A stretch of 64,000 nt of DNA from assembly GCF_965199065.1 (NCBI RefSeq), contig NZ_CBDAQN010000003.1, positions 1,674,001 through 1,738,000 of the forward strand. The letters are read 5' to 3'. Source of the DNA: Acidisoma sp965199065 (GTDB taxonomy: Bacteria > Pseudomonadota > Alphaproteobacteria > Acetobacterales > Acetobacteraceae). Below, in pieces: positions 50,451 through 59,707 of the stretch. The notes under the pieces are model-generated. The model saw only the letters and a list, made by a program, of their open reading frames with translations, had not been told where the DNA came from and searched no databases. Positions within the stretch are counted from its first letter, which is position 1; each line of letters opens with the position of its first letter. The position numbers and the translations under genes were made by a program.

Positions 50451-52416
50451 CCAGCTTCCGCAAAGCGGCAAGAAGCACTGCTAAGGCCGCCGGTGTCATG
50501 CCCGGGATACGCGCCGCGGCCCCCAGTGATCGCGGTCGCTGCTCAGTGAGCTTTCCGCGAAGTTCTGCCGACAACCCGCCGAGTCCATCGATCTCAAGAC
50601 GTTCCGGAAGTTGAATGTCCTCCTGACGGCGGAAACTACGTATCTCGGCTTCTTGACGATCAACATAAGCAGCATAACGCGCCTCGGTCTCCAGCGAAGC
50701 GTAGACTTTGGCTGGAAGCTCAGCCAACAACGGAAACGTCTGGAAAAGCGTATCGGCGGAGACGGCGCGCAATGAAAGCAATTCGTAGAGGCTTCGCCCG
50801 CTCCCGTCCGGGCGAACGGCGACATTCACGGCTTTCAGATCCGAAAGGCTGCAGGTAAAGGCCTTGGATACGAGGCGGATGCGATCTAGCGCGTTACGGT
50901 AGTCTGTAAAGGATCGAGCGCGAGATGCACCAACGCAGCCCCACTCAATGCCTTTGGCAGTCAGACGCAAGTCGGCATTGTCCGCACGAAGTGATAGGCG
51001 ATATTCGGACCTCGACGTGAACATTCGATAGGGTTCCGTCACTCCATGCGTGACCAGATCGTCGATCAGAACCCCGATATAGCCTTCGGAACGGTCGAGG
51101 CGGACAGGGCTGCCACCTCCGGCGCGGCGAGCTGCGTTAAGCCCGGCAATCAGTCCCTGGGCCGCAGCCTCCTCATAACCAGTTGTTCCATTGATCTGTC
51201 CTGCAAGGAAAAGACCAGGAACCGCCCTTAGTTCGAGGTCATGCGTCAGTGCCCGCGGATCGATGAAGTCATACTCGATCGCGTAACCATAACGGAGGAT
51301 CCGGGCTCGCTCGAGCCCAGGAATTGTTTCAAGCATAGCCTCCTGAACGGCAGCCGGCAGGCTGGTCGAGATGCCGTTCGGATAGACGACATCTCCACCT
51401 GGGTGCTCCGGCAGACCTTCGGGCTCCAGAAATATCTGATGCTTCTGCCGGTCTGGGAAACGGTGCACTTTATCTTCGACCGACGGGCAGTAACGCGGAC
51501 CACGCCCTGACAGATGGCCACCATAAACTGCTGATTCGTGTAGGTGTCGTCGGATCAGCACATGTGTCGCCTCCGTTGTCCCGGTGACACCACAGTCCAC
51601 AAGGCGGTTCTCGATCTGGTCGGTCATGGTGCTGAACGGCTCGGGCGGGTTCTCGCTCTCGTCAACTGCCAGCACGTCCCAGTTGATGCTTGCCCGGTCA
51701 AGGCGAGGCGGCGTACCTGTCTTTAGCCGCCCGACAGGGAGCCCCAGATTCCGCAGGCGCATGGCAAGTGCAATGGCAGGCTCTTCGCCGATCCGGCCGC
51801 CCGGCGTCTTTTGATGGCCGACGTGGATTGAGCCATTAAGGAAAGTACCCGTCGTCAGCACGACCGCCCGGCAGCGGTACTGCCGGCCATTGTTGTCGAT
51901 GACTTCAGATACGGCCCTATCCGCGCCAAGTGAGATATCTGCGGCTTCACCCTCGACGATCGAAAGCCCCGGTTGCTCAGCGAGCAAGGCCTGCATCGCG
52001 AGGCGATATAGATGCCGATCCACCTGGGCACGAGGCCCACGAACGGCCGGTCCCTTGCTTCGGTTCAATACCTTGAAGTGGATCCCGGCCCGGTCGGCAG
52101 CCACTGCCATGACCCCGTCCAAGGCATCGATCTCCCGCACCAAATGCCCCTTGCCGATGCCGCCAATCGCGGGATTGCAGGACAAGGCGCCGATCGTCTC
52201 TATCCGGTGCGTGAGAAGAAGGGTGCGGGCCCCCATTCGGGCCGCCGCTGCGGCAGCCTCGCATCCGGCATGGCCTCCACCGACGATAACCACATCGTAA
52301 TCCGAGGGTTGTTGGTCCGGATGACGGGCGGCTGCCGCCCAACCGGGCAAGCCAGTTCCATCCTGTCGGTCATCGTGTTTGTCCATAATGCGGTCATACA
52401 GCCGCAGTTCGGTCAC
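50422..52416 (-). CDS. mnmG: tRNA uridine-34 5-carboxymethylaminomethyl modification enzyme MnmG
   Basis: A 664-residue FAD enzyme that with MnmE modifies wobble uridine of tRNA. FAD binding is at DVVIVGGGHAGCEAA (residues 41-55), CNPAIGGIGKGHLVREIDAL is the catalytic-region signature with its Cys, and the C-terminal helical domain ends in ARIPGMTPAALAVLL. The GTG start at 52416 has GGGAAG 7 bp ahead, embedded in the end of mnmE, and is preferred to the ATG at 52386. Gene order matches alphaproteobacterial origin-proximal clusters. Confidence 0.95.
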   Translation of the reverse strand: MTELRLYDRIMDKHDDRQDGTGLPGWAAAARHPDQQPSDYDVVIVGGGHAGCEAAAAAARMGARTLLLTHRIETIGALSCNPAIGGIGKGHLVREIDALDGVMAVAADRAGIHFKVLNRSKGPAVRGPRAQVDRHLYRLAMQALLAEQPGLSIVEGEAADISLGADRAVSEVIDNNGRQYRCRAVVLTTGTFLNGSIHVGHQKTPGGRIGEEPAIALAMRLRNLGLPVGRLKTGTPPRLDRASINWDVLAVDESENPPEPFSTMTDQIENRLVDCGVTGTTEATHVLIRRHLHESAVYGGHLSGRGPRYCPSVEDKVHRFPDRQKHQIFLEPEGLPEHPGGDVVYPNGISTSLPAAVQEAMLETIPGLERARILRYGYAIEYDFIDPRALTHDLELRAVPGLFLAGQINGTTGYEEAAAQGLIAGLNAARRAGGGSPVRLDRSEGYIGVLIDDLVTHGVTEPYRMFTSRSEYRLSLRADNADLRLTAKGIEWGCVGASRARSFTDYRNALDRIRLVSKAFTCSLSDLKAVNVAVRPDGSGRSLYELLSLRAVSADTLFQTFPLLAELPAKVYASLETEARYAAYVDRQEAEIRSFRRQEDIQLPERLEIDGLGGLSAELRGKLTEQRPRSLGAAARIPGMTPAALAVLLAALRKLDGSVPRETP
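50428..50443. promoter_or_regulatory. parS: parS centromere site
   Basis: TGTTTCACGTGGAACA on the plus strand, whose complement TGTTCCACGTGAAACA matches the bacterial parS consensus TGTTNCACGTGAAACA exactly. It lies in the mnmG 3'/rsmG 5' overlap and encodes the FHVKH residues near the RsmG start. ParB from the gene downstream should bind here. Confidence 0.9.
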
Positions 52417-52418
52417 CG

Positions 52419-53753
52419 CTACTTCCCGATGCAGAAGTCACCGAAGACGCGATCGAGTAAAGCTTCGACACCGACTTTTCCCGTAATGCCTCCGAGCGCG
52501 GCCAAAGCCAAACGCAGCGATTCCGCCCTCAGTTCGGGCTCGGCCTCGAGGTGTGCCGTGTGCAGCAGGTTCCGTGTCTCGCTGAGCAGGGCGCGGTGTC
52601 GCTGGCGCGTAAGCGGCGGAGGTCCACTCTGGCCCGTTGCCTCGGCGGCAATCGTGGCCAACCTATGCCGCAACTCGCTCATCCCAGCGCCAGTTCGAGC
52701 ACTTACAGAAATGTCGACATCGGCAGAATGTGGAGCCAGATCGGTTTTAGTTCCGATCAGCAGCTCGGGAGGCTCACAACCGCCCTTAATCAAGCCTTTC
52801 CCCGCTAGCCAACCATTGGATGCGGCATCATCCACCATTGGTTGTGCGCTGATCAGCCGGAGAACGAGATCAGCTGTTTCGGCTTTAGCCCGCGCGCGCC
52901 GGACGCCTTCCGCTTCCACCGGATCGTCGGTATCGCGCAGCCCAGCAGTGTCGATCAAAGTTACCGGCACATCGCCCAGCACAATCGACACTTCCAGAGT
53001 GTCGCGCGTCGTGCCGGCATGGGGAGAGACGATGGCTACATCGCGCTCCGCCAGAGCGTTCACCAACGTTGACTTTCCGACGTTCGGCGGTCCCTGCACA
53101 ACGAACACCAGACCTTCCCGCATCTTCTCTCCACGGCGACCGTCCGAAAGATGCGTAGCCACTTCGGCGGCGATAGATGCTACCTCTGCCGTTAGAGCAG
53201 CCTCTACGGCCGGTGGCAGGTTCTCGTCAGGAAAGTCGATAAGCGCCTCCTGGTGAGCCAGAACACGCGTCAAACGATCCGCCCAGACCTCATACAGGCG
53301 CCCCAGAGCACCTTCCATCTGCCGAAGTGCCTGCCGCCGTTGCCCAGCCGTCTCGGCCGCAACCAGATCGCTGATGGCTTCCGCCTGCACCAGATCCAGT
53401 CGCCCGTTGTAGAACGCGCGGCGGCTGAACTCCCCCGGCTCCGCAAGCCGAAGGCCAAACTCGAGCAGGGCGTCGGCGACCCCATCCAGAACCGCGCGAC
53501 CACCGTGAAGATGGAACTCGGCCACGTCCTCTCCGGTGTAGGTCGCCGGCCCAGGCAGCCAGATAACGATTGCCCTGTCCAGAAGGTCTCCCCGGGCGTC
53601 ATGGATGCTCCTGAGGCTGGCGCGCCGCGGAGGAGGGCAGCCGCCGCACATCGCAGCGGCGACGGCGCTCGCCCTCGCTCCGCTAATTCGCAATGCGGTG
53701 ATTGCGGATCGGCCAATGCCAGTCATGGGAGCAAAGATCGTGTCCTCAATCAT
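52419..53753 (-). CDS. mnmE: tRNA modification GTPase MnmE
   Basis: A 444-residue GTPase partner of MnmG. The N-terminal domain binds tetrahydrofolate (EDVAEFHLHGGRAVLDGVAD), the G domain has G1 GPPNVGKSTLVN, G3 LIDTAGLRDT and a GTKTD for G4, and the C-terminus ends FCIGK with the catalytic-type Cys. The ATG at 53753 begins the family motif MIEDTIFAPMTG; the open frame upstream is not homologous. The mnmG start follows 2 bp after its stop. Confidence 0.95.
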   Translation of the reverse strand: MIEDTIFAPMTGIGRSAITALRISGARASAVAAAMCGGCPPPRRASLRSIHDARGDLLDRAIVIWLPGPATYTGEDVAEFHLHGGRAVLDGVADALLEFGLRLAEPGEFSRRAFYNGRLDLVQAEAISDLVAAETAGQRRQALRQMEGALGRLYEVWADRLTRVLAHQEALIDFPDENLPPAVEAALTAEVASIAAEVATHLSDGRRGEKMREGLVFVVQGPPNVGKSTLVNALAERDVAIVSPHAGTTRDTLEVSIVLGDVPVTLIDTAGLRDTDDPVEAEGVRRARAKAETADLVLRLISAQPMVDDAASNGWLAGKGLIKGGCEPPELLIGTKTDLAPHSADVDISVSARTGAGMSELRHRLATIAAEATGQSGPPPLTRQRHRALLSETRNLLHTAHLEAEPELRAESLRLALAALGGITGKVGVEALLDRVFGDFCIGK

Positions 53754-53776
53754 TGACAGTCGTCCGCGAACGGACG

Positions 53777-54139
53777 CTATGCCGACCGGCCGGCGGGAAG
53801 CCGCAGGGCGTCGGCTCGGCCTCCGCCCAGGAGATGCTGTTCGATGACAGCGTCGACATCGCCTCGGGTCTCGATCCTGTACCAAACGCCCTCAGGGTAG
53901 ATGACGATGCATGGACCCTCCTCGCAACGGTCGAGGCAACCTGCCATGTTCACGCGCGCATGCGGTATCTTGGCCTCCTTCACCCGCGCCTTCATGTAGT
54001 CACGCAGCGCTTCAGAGCCGCGAGCGGCACAGGAGCCGCGAGCGTGGCCATCAGGCCGGCGGTTGCAGCAAACGAATATATGAACGTCGAAGAACGGCAG
54101 ACGCTCCGTGTCAGGCGAGGTGGCAGTCATGTCATTCAT
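53777..54139 (-). CDS. thioredoxin-like [2Fe-2S] ferredoxin
   Basis: A 120-residue ferredoxin of the thioredoxin-like type related to the NuoE C-domain. Cluster ligands are seen in HIFVCCNRRPDGHARGSC and RVNMAGCLDRCEEGPC, and the fold ends IVIYPEGVWYRIETRGDVD. It may carry electrons in cobalamin, hopanoid or P450 routes; none is shown here. The ATG at 54139 has AGGAA 8 bp ahead; the open frame extends upstream without homology. It lies 23 bp before mnmE on the same strand. Confidence 0.88.
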   Translation of the reverse strand: MNDMTATSPDTERLPFFDVHIFVCCNRRPDGHARGSCAARGSEALRDYMKARVKEAKIPHARVNMAGCLDRCEEGPCIVIYPEGVWYRIETRGDVDAVIEQHLLGGGRADALRLPAGRSA

Positions 54140-54339
54140 CAAGCGGTTCCTATCGATCGTCAAATATAGCCTGGTTGAACGGCTTCTCGTCTCTGTTAAG
54201 CTTGGACGCCTGCTCAACAGGGCATGCCCCGGATGAGGAAGACGCCTGTACAGAGGCTCACAATGTCTAAGCCCTAGTCTCCGCTTGACAACCCGGTGCC
54301 TGAGGGCTGGCATGAGGCTTCACCACATCGAGCCTTGCC

Positions 54340-54882
54340 TTGCCTCAGCTATCTCTTCACACGCCGATTGGGCCGATCACGGTTTCCGCGGAAGCAGATT
54401 CCATCGTGGCCGTTGACTGGGGCTGGGGCCGCGATCAGGACCCTGTCCCATTGCTCCTCTGTGCGAAAGCCTGGCTTCATGCCTATTTCGACGGAGAGAT
54501 GGAGCCCATGACTTTACCGCTCGCTCTCTTGGGCACTGTCTATCGACGACGCATCTGGTCTGTCGTCGGCGGGATCGCGCCGGGAGAAACCCTGAGCTAC
54601 CAAGCTGTCGCATTGATCGCAGGTGGCTCGCCGAGATCGGTAGGCGGCGCTATGGCCGCCAATCCAGTTCCAATACTCATCCCATGTCATCGCGTTGTCG
54701 GCACCGGTCCGCGCGGTGGTAGCGCAATCGGCGGCTATAGTGGCGGGGAGGGTGTCGAGACCAAGAACTTTCTTCTCGATCTCGAGCGGCGCGCGACGGT
54801 CCGAAGGCCCGGCGTGTCGAAGGAAGGATCAAGCTTGGAAATAGTGTCATGTCGAAACAGGACGAACGGAACCACGCGATGA
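54340..54882 (+). CDS. ogt: methylated-DNA-protein cysteine methyltransferase
   Basis: A 180-residue Ogt/AGT-type repair protein that takes O6-alkyl groups from guanine onto its own Cys. The acceptor is C116 in PILIPCHRVVGTGPRGG, preceded by the helix-turn-helix region SYQAVALIAGGSPRSVGGAM with the Arg finger. An unusual tail of about 25 residues follows the last family segment (ETKNFLLDLER). The TTG start at 54340 gives the usual TPIGPITVSAEAD; no strong ribosome site is seen. Its stop overlaps the next ATG (ATGA). Confidence 0.88.
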   Translation: MPQLSLHTPIGPITVSAEADSIVAVDWGWGRDQDPVPLLLCAKAWLHAYFDGEMEPMTLPLALLGTVYRRRIWSVVGGIAPGETLSYQAVALIAGGSPRSVGGAMAANPVPILIPCHRVVGTGPRGGSAIGGYSGGEGVETKNFLLDLERRATVRRPGVSKEGSSLEIVSCRNRTNGTTR

Positions 54883-55850
54883 CCCATGCGATACGCGTGC
54901 ATGCCGTAGGTGGCCCCGAGGTGATGGTGTGGGAACAGGTGCCCACGCCTGACCCAGGGCCGGGGCAGGTGCTCATCAAGCATGCAGCCGTCGGGCTGAA
55001 CTTCATCGACGTCTATTTCCGCAGCGGCCTTTACAAGACCCCTCTGCCGATGACGCCCGGCATGGAAGGGGCAGGCACGATCATCCGCCTTGGCCCGGGC
55101 GTGACCGAGTTTTCGGAAGGCGATCGGGTCGCCTACTCTTCGGCGCCACTCGGTGCTTATGCGGAACGGCGGGTGATGCCGGCAGACCGGCTTGTCCACC
55201 TGCCGCCCGACATATCCTTCGAAGCGGCGGCCGGGATGATGATGACCGGCCTCACGGCCCAATACCTCCTGAAGCGTACCTACAAGGTCATGCCCGGGGA
55301 CACTGTCTTGATCTATGCGGCAGCGGGCGGAGTAGGTCTCGTCATGTGCCAATGGGCCAAGCATCTCGGGGCAAACGTCATTGGCGTCGTATCCAATGAA
55401 GCCAAGGCCGCCCTGGCCAAACTTCATGGTGCCGACCATGTCCTTCTCGCGCACGAGGACCTGCCCGCGCGCGTGCGGGAGATCACCTCAGGGGCAATGG
55501 TGCCGGTTGTCTACGACAGCATCGGCCGCGATACTTTCACCGCGAGTCTCGATTGTCTGGCGCCGCTGGGGACCATGGTGAGCTTTGGGAACGCCTCTGG
55601 CCCGGTGCCACCCGTCGATCTGAGCGTGTTGGCAGCCAAAGGGAGCCTCTTTCTCACACGTCCCAGCCTCAACACCTATGTGGCGAAGAGGCCAGCACTT
55701 CTCGCGGCGGCCGCCGATCTGTTCGCCGTCGTCCAAAGCGGGATCGTCAAGATCGAGGTGGATCAGACCTTCCCGCTGCGCGACGCCGCCGAAGCCCATC
55801 GCGCACTGGAGTCTCGAAAGACGACGGGAAGCACTGTCCTCATTCCCTGA
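54879..55850 (+). CDS. quinone oxidoreductase (zeta-crystallin/Qor family)
   Basis: A 323-residue NADPH:quinone reductase of the medium-chain dehydrogenase superfamily without zinc ligands. VGLNFIDVYFRSGLYKTPLP is the family signature, the NADPH loop is IYAAAGGVGLVMCQWAKHLG, and the C-terminus ends RKTTGSTVLIP. It reduces quinones by one electron or acts on enones. The ATG at 54879 overlaps the ogt stop; an in-frame ATG at 54849 is also possible. Confidence 0.93.
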   Translation: MTHAIRVHAVGGPEVMVWEQVPTPDPGPGQVLIKHAAVGLNFIDVYFRSGLYKTPLPMTPGMEGAGTIIRLGPGVTEFSEGDRVAYSSAPLGAYAERRVMPADRLVHLPPDISFEAAAGMMMTGLTAQYLLKRTYKVMPGDTVLIYAAAGGVGLVMCQWAKHLGANVIGVVSNEAKAALAKLHGADHVLLAHEDLPARVREITSGAMVPVVYDSIGRDTFTASLDCLAPLGTMVSFGNASGPVPPVDLSVLAAKGSLFLTRPSLNTYVAKRPALLAAAADLFAVVQSGIVKIEVDQTFPLRDAAEAHRALESRKTTGSTVLIP

Positions 55851-55856
55851 GTGAGA

Positions 55857-56114
55857 TCAGGCTGCGCGAAGCAGTGGATCCAGCCCGCCCTTCCGGTCCA
55901 GCGCCACCAGATCGTCACACCCGCCAATATGTCTGCCGTCGATGAAGATCTGCGGCACCGATGTCCGTCCCGACCGCTCGCGTGCTTCCGTGCGAGCAGG
56001 GCTGCCCCCGGGAGCATCTATTTCCCGGAACGCGACGCCCTTGCTTTCCAGAAGCTTCAATGCGCGGGCGCAGTAGGGGCAGAAAGGCTGCGTGTAGATC
56101 TCGATCTCGGCCAT
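55857..56114 (-). CDS. grxC: glutaredoxin 3
   Basis: An 85-residue dithiol glutaredoxin with active site C12-P-Y-C15 in IYTQPFCPYCARALKLL, the cis-Pro in TSVPQIFIDGRHIGG and the GG-C-DDL glutathione-binding turn. Reduces protein disulfides and glutathione mixed disulfides. It converges with the quinone reductase gene, 6 bp apart, and follows comF on the same strand, the usual comF-grxC order of alphaproteobacteria. Confidence 0.95.
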   Translation of the reverse strand: MAEIEIYTQPFCPYCARALKLLESKGVAFREIDAPGGSPARTEARERSGRTSVPQIFIDGRHIGGCDDLVALDRKGGLDPLLRAA

Positions 56115-56220
56115 GGTCTTACTCCGTCATGTGTTCGGGAGATCGGAGCACCCGCGCGCGGCGGCAAGAGGCGTAACGTGTTTTAGCGACGGCGTTGAAG
56201 CCCAAATGAAAACGACGGTT

Positions 56221-57024
56221 TCAGCTCCAGCGGTTCACGGGCCACGACCATTCCTTGTCCGGCGCCGGTACGCGCGCACCCACCAGAACATTCACGGCGG
56301 CCGCTCCCGCCTGAAGGGCGGCTTCGGCGCAAGCCGAGGCCGTGGCGCCGGAGGTCATGACATCGTCGATCAGCAGAATGCGCTTTCCCTGGATGGCCGC
56401 CCGGCGGGACGGCCGGATCTCGAAAGCGCCCGAAACCGCCTCGCGACGTGCCGCTGCCGACAAGTCGCCTAGGGGGGTCGTGGCGCGCTGGCGCGTCAGA
56501 GTATCCGGCAGCCACGGCCGGGAGGCGATTCGCGCAAGACAAGCCGCCAGTAGAGCCGACTGGTTGTAGCGCCGTGCGACGAGGCGCCGGCGATGCAAGG
56601 GAACCGGAACGATTGCGTCCGTCTCCGCCAGCAGGCCAGCGCCGGCCCGTGCCATCATCGCCGCTAGAACGGGCGCTAGTTCGGTCCTGTCGGCATGTTT
56701 GAACGGCAGGATGAGCGGCTGAGCAGCAGCATCGTAGCGCAAGGCAGCGCGGGCGAGGCCAAAGCGCGGCGGCCGGCGCATGCAGCCGAGGCATTCACCC
56801 TGCAGCCCGGCCTCGCCCATGGTGGCGAAAGCCAGGCCGCAGCGGATGCAGTGCGGAGCCGTGATGAAGTTCATCTGGCCGAAGCACATGGCGCAAAGCC
56901 TGTGCGGCCCGTCGACGAAGCTCCGGCAGAGCGGGCATTGCGGCGGCAGCAGGCTATCGGTGCAATGCGTGGCAACGCGCCAGATACCTCGCCCGATCGC
57001 TTCCAGACCTGAACCCAAGAACAT
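56221..57024 (-). CDS. comF: ComF-family phosphoribosyltransferase-like protein
   Basis: A 267-residue ComF protein, linked to DNA uptake in competent bacteria. Zinc-finger cysteines are C30/C33 and C44/C47, with a further pair C59/C62 in HCIRCGLAF and CLGC after it. The C-terminal PRTase domain has RRRLVARRYNQSALLA and the PRPP loop ILLIDDVMTSGATA. The C-terminal tail is longer than usual by about 20 residues. Its start codon lies only 5 bp from a long palindrome, leaving no clear ribosome site. Confidence 0.9.
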   Translation of the reverse strand: MFLGSGLEAIGRGIWRVATHCTDSLLPPQCPLCRSFVDGPHRLCAMCFGQMNFITAPHCIRCGLAFATMGEAGLQGECLGCMRRPPRFGLARAALRYDAAAQPLILPFKHADRTELAPVLAAMMARAGAGLLAETDAIVPVPLHRRRLVARRYNQSALLAACLARIASRPWLPDTLTRQRATTPLGDLSAAARREAVSGAFEIRPSRRAAIQGKRILLIDDVMTSGATASACAEAALQAGAAAVNVLVGARVPAPDKEWSWPVNRWS

Positions 57025-57029
57025 CAGAT

Positions 57030-57055
57030 AATATGATACGATATCGCATCATATT
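57030..57055. promoter_or_regulatory. 26-bp imperfect palindrome upstream of comF
   Basis: Positions 57030-57055 form an inverted repeat centred at 57042/57043, AATATGAT-a-CGAT and ATCG-c-ATCATATT, with a single mismatched pair. It is strikingly AT-rich for this region and sits between the hpnN stop and the comF start. It may be an operator for a dimeric regulator or a hairpin in the RNA; no factor can be named. Confidence 0.55.
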
Positions 57056-57076
57056 CCAGCTCTTTCGCGGTGTCGG

Positions 57077-59707
57077 TCAGCCCACCCGCTCGTGTTCCTC
57101 GATCGTGCCGGGGGCCGGACGCGTCGCCTTCGGTGGGGGTACGGCGTAGAGCAGCGCGGGCTCGAAGATAAAGGTCGCGATCAGCGTGCAGACGAGACTT
57201 AGCAACAGCAGCAGCCCCATGCTGGCCGTTCCCGGATGGTGCGAGAACGCCAGCGAGCCAAAGGCAGTCCCCGTTGTAAGCGCCGAGAACAGGATCGCGC
57301 GTGCCGTGGGCGACGCCAGGAATCGTTGTTCCCCCGCACGCCAGTTCATTACGAAATACAGGTTGAAGGACACGCCGACGCCCTGAAGCAGGGGCAAAGC
57401 AATGATATTGGCGAAGTTCAGCGGCAGCGGCAGCAGCACGATGACCAGAACGGTCATTAGAGACGACAGCACCAGCGGGGCCAGGATCAGCAGCACATCG
57501 CGCGGGCGGCGGAGGAAAATCAGCAGCATTGCCGCGATCGCCACCAAAGCGAGCACGGCGGCCTCCCGGAAGGCGTCGATGATCGTTGTTGCGCTGTCGA
57601 TCACGGTGACGGCTGATCCCCCGGCGCCGGGTGCGACCGCGGTCACCTCGTTCACGAAGGAGCGCAGGCCCTGGCTGTTCATCGCTGAAGCTTTGGGCAG
57701 CACCTGGACGCGGGCGCGTCCATCCGGGGTCAGCCAGTCGATCGTCAGGTTCCGCGGCAGGTTTGCCAGCGTCACCGGCCCGGCAGAGAGCGACGAGCGG
57801 AGATTGTCCAGCTCAACGGGCAGAAACTCGGTCAGCGCCGCGTTGGCCGCCATCAGCTGGCTGTCGCTCTCGCGGCCTAAAGTGGCGAGATCGGCGCCGA
57901 TCGCCAGCAGGGGGCTGCCGGGTGCGAGCTTCGCCCGGGCGCTGTCGATCGCCTTTTCGGCGGTGGTCGCGGCGATCCGGATGTCTCCCGGAGTGACCGG
58001 TGACGCCGGCCCCGGGTTGAGGGTGGGCGCCAGAAGCTCCTCCGTATCCGCGATTGCATCGAGCTTCGCCGACTGATCGGCCGGCACGAAGGAAGACAGC
58101 GAGATGGCGTGATCCACCATGGGCAGAAGGCTGAGCTTCGCCGCCAGCCCGGCGGCCGCGGCGACGGACGGCGAGAGCACATCGATGCTGTAGGGGTTGG
58201 TGACCGGGTTGCTCGCCAGCGCCCGAAGCGTCTCCATTGCCTCCGTATGCGGATTTTGCGTATCCAGCGGGTCGCTGTCGAAGGTGATCCGGGGCAGCAG
58301 AACGACACCGGCTATGGCGAGCACGGCGAAGAGTCCCAGAACCGGACGGTGCTGCCGGCGCAACAGCCCGTCCAGCGGCGCCAACCCCATGATGCCGGTT
58401 TCATGGCCTTCGGCCGGCAGCCGCAGCAAGGTGATCAGCGCCGGGAGGAAGGTGATCGTGCAGGCGAAGGCGATCAGCATCCCGACGCCCGCGATGAGCC
58501 CAAGCTCGGCGACGCCTTTGAAGCTTGTGGGCACGAAGGCGAAGAAGCCGGCGGCAATCGACACCGCCGCGAGCAGAACGGAGTTTCCGGTCTTGCGCAG
58601 CGTTTGCACCAGCGCCGTCTCGGCGTCGGGGGAGAGCCGCCGCTCGTCGCGGTAGCGGACGCAGATCTGGATCGCGAAGTCTATCGCGAGGCCGACGAAC
58701 AGCACGGCGAACGCCACTGAAATCAGGTTCAGCGTGCCGATTGCGAGGCTCGCGAAAAATGTGGTGAGCAGCAACCCGAGGATGAGCGTGAGCACGATCG
58801 CGAGGATGTAACGGAGGCGCCGCACCGCCAGCACCAGCCAGAGCAGGATGAGCAGGACCGAGATCACCGTGACTGTGACGATGCCTTCGGTGAGCGAGGC
58901 GAACTGCTGGTCGGCAAGCGCGATCTGTCCAGTGATCCGGAAGGTGGCGCGGCCGCTCTCTATGGTCGGCACCTCCGACGCGATGTGACGCAACGCGGCG
59001 GTCGCATCGGCGCCCGGCTCGATGACGCCGTAATCCTGCACCGGCTGAACCAGGACGAAGCGGCTGGGGCCAGCCTTGTCGCTCAGCGTGCCGCCCAGCA
59101 ACCGCTGCCAGGAGATCGGCTCCGGGTGACCGGATGCGGCTGATTTCAATCCCTGGGCGAAGCCTTGCAGAGCGGTCGAATAGCCGGAGAGATCCACCTG
59201 ACCTTGGGCGGCTCCCTGCCCGAGGAGGCCGATCGCCGTCAGCAGGCCGCGCATGGAGGGGTCGGCGGCCAACTGCCCGATGAACGGCTGCGCCTGGACG
59301 AGGTTGTTCAGAAGCTTCTGAAGGCTCGGCTGGTCGAGAAAGAGCAGGCCCTCCGTCTTGAAGAAGGCCAGATCGTCGGGGCGGCGCACTGTCCTGAAGT
59401 GAGCATGATCGGCTCTGGCGGCACGCGCGATGGCATCCGCCGTGGCATCCGCCTCCTCCGGCGTCTTGGCATCGACAACCCCGACCAGGAGGTCGCCATA
59501 CTGCGGAAAATCCTTGTCCATTGCTATCTGCGCCTGTCGCCAGGGCAGCTTCGCGGAGAAGAGATCGTCGGTATTGGTGTCGATGCCGAGATGGTTCTTC
59601 GTGTAGAAGGCACTGCCGACGGCGATCAGCAATCCAGCCAGGACCAGCCAGGGTGCATGCCGGCTGCTCAGGCGCGCAATGGCAGCCAGTTTCGTCTCAA
59701 TCCACAT
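57077..59707 (-). CDS. hpnN: hopanoid-associated RND transporter HpnN (MMPL family)
   Basis: An 876-residue RND-superfamily protein with 12 predicted helices in two halves, each with a large periplasmic domain. The N-terminus (RHAPWLVLAGLLIAVGSAFY, then LGIDTNTDDLFSAKLPWR) is characteristic of HpnN, which moves hopanoids to the outer membrane. Helices 2-6 include SVAFAVLFVGLAIDFAIQIC with the RND-type Asp. Other hpn genes are not in the window. It is followed at 52 bp by comF; upstream a 369-bp gap leads to the divergent dehydrogenase. Confidence 0.92.
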   Translation of the reverse strand: MWIETKLAAIARLSSRHAPWLVLAGLLIAVGSAFYTKNHLGIDTNTDDLFSAKLPWRQAQIAMDKDFPQYGDLLVGVVDAKTPEEADATADAIARAARADHAHFRTVRRPDDLAFFKTEGLLFLDQPSLQKLLNNLVQAQPFIGQLAADPSMRGLLTAIGLLGQGAAQGQVDLSGYSTALQGFAQGLKSAASGHPEPISWQRLLGGTLSDKAGPSRFVLVQPVQDYGVIEPGADATAALRHIASEVPTIESGRATFRITGQIALADQQFASLTEGIVTVTVISVLLILLWLVLAVRRLRYILAIVLTLILGLLLTTFFASLAIGTLNLISVAFAVLFVGLAIDFAIQICVRYRDERRLSPDAETALVQTLRKTGNSVLLAAVSIAAGFFAFVPTSFKGVAELGLIAGVGMLIAFACTITFLPALITLLRLPAEGHETGIMGLAPLDGLLRRQHRPVLGLFAVLAIAGVVLLPRITFDSDPLDTQNPHTEAMETLRALASNPVTNPYSIDVLSPSVAAAAGLAAKLSLLPMVDHAISLSSFVPADQSAKLDAIADTEELLAPTLNPGPASPVTPGDIRIAATTAEKAIDSARAKLAPGSPLLAIGADLATLGRESDSQLMAANAALTEFLPVELDNLRSSLSAGPVTLANLPRNLTIDWLTPDGRARVQVLPKASAMNSQGLRSFVNEVTAVAPGAGGSAVTVIDSATTIIDAFREAAVLALVAIAAMLLIFLRRPRDVLLILAPLVLSSLMTVLVIVLLPLPLNFANIIALPLLQGVGVSFNLYFVMNWRAGEQRFLASPTARAILFSALTTGTAFGSLAFSHHPGTASMGLLLLLSLVCTLIATFIFEPALLYAVPPPKATRPAPGTIEEHERVG

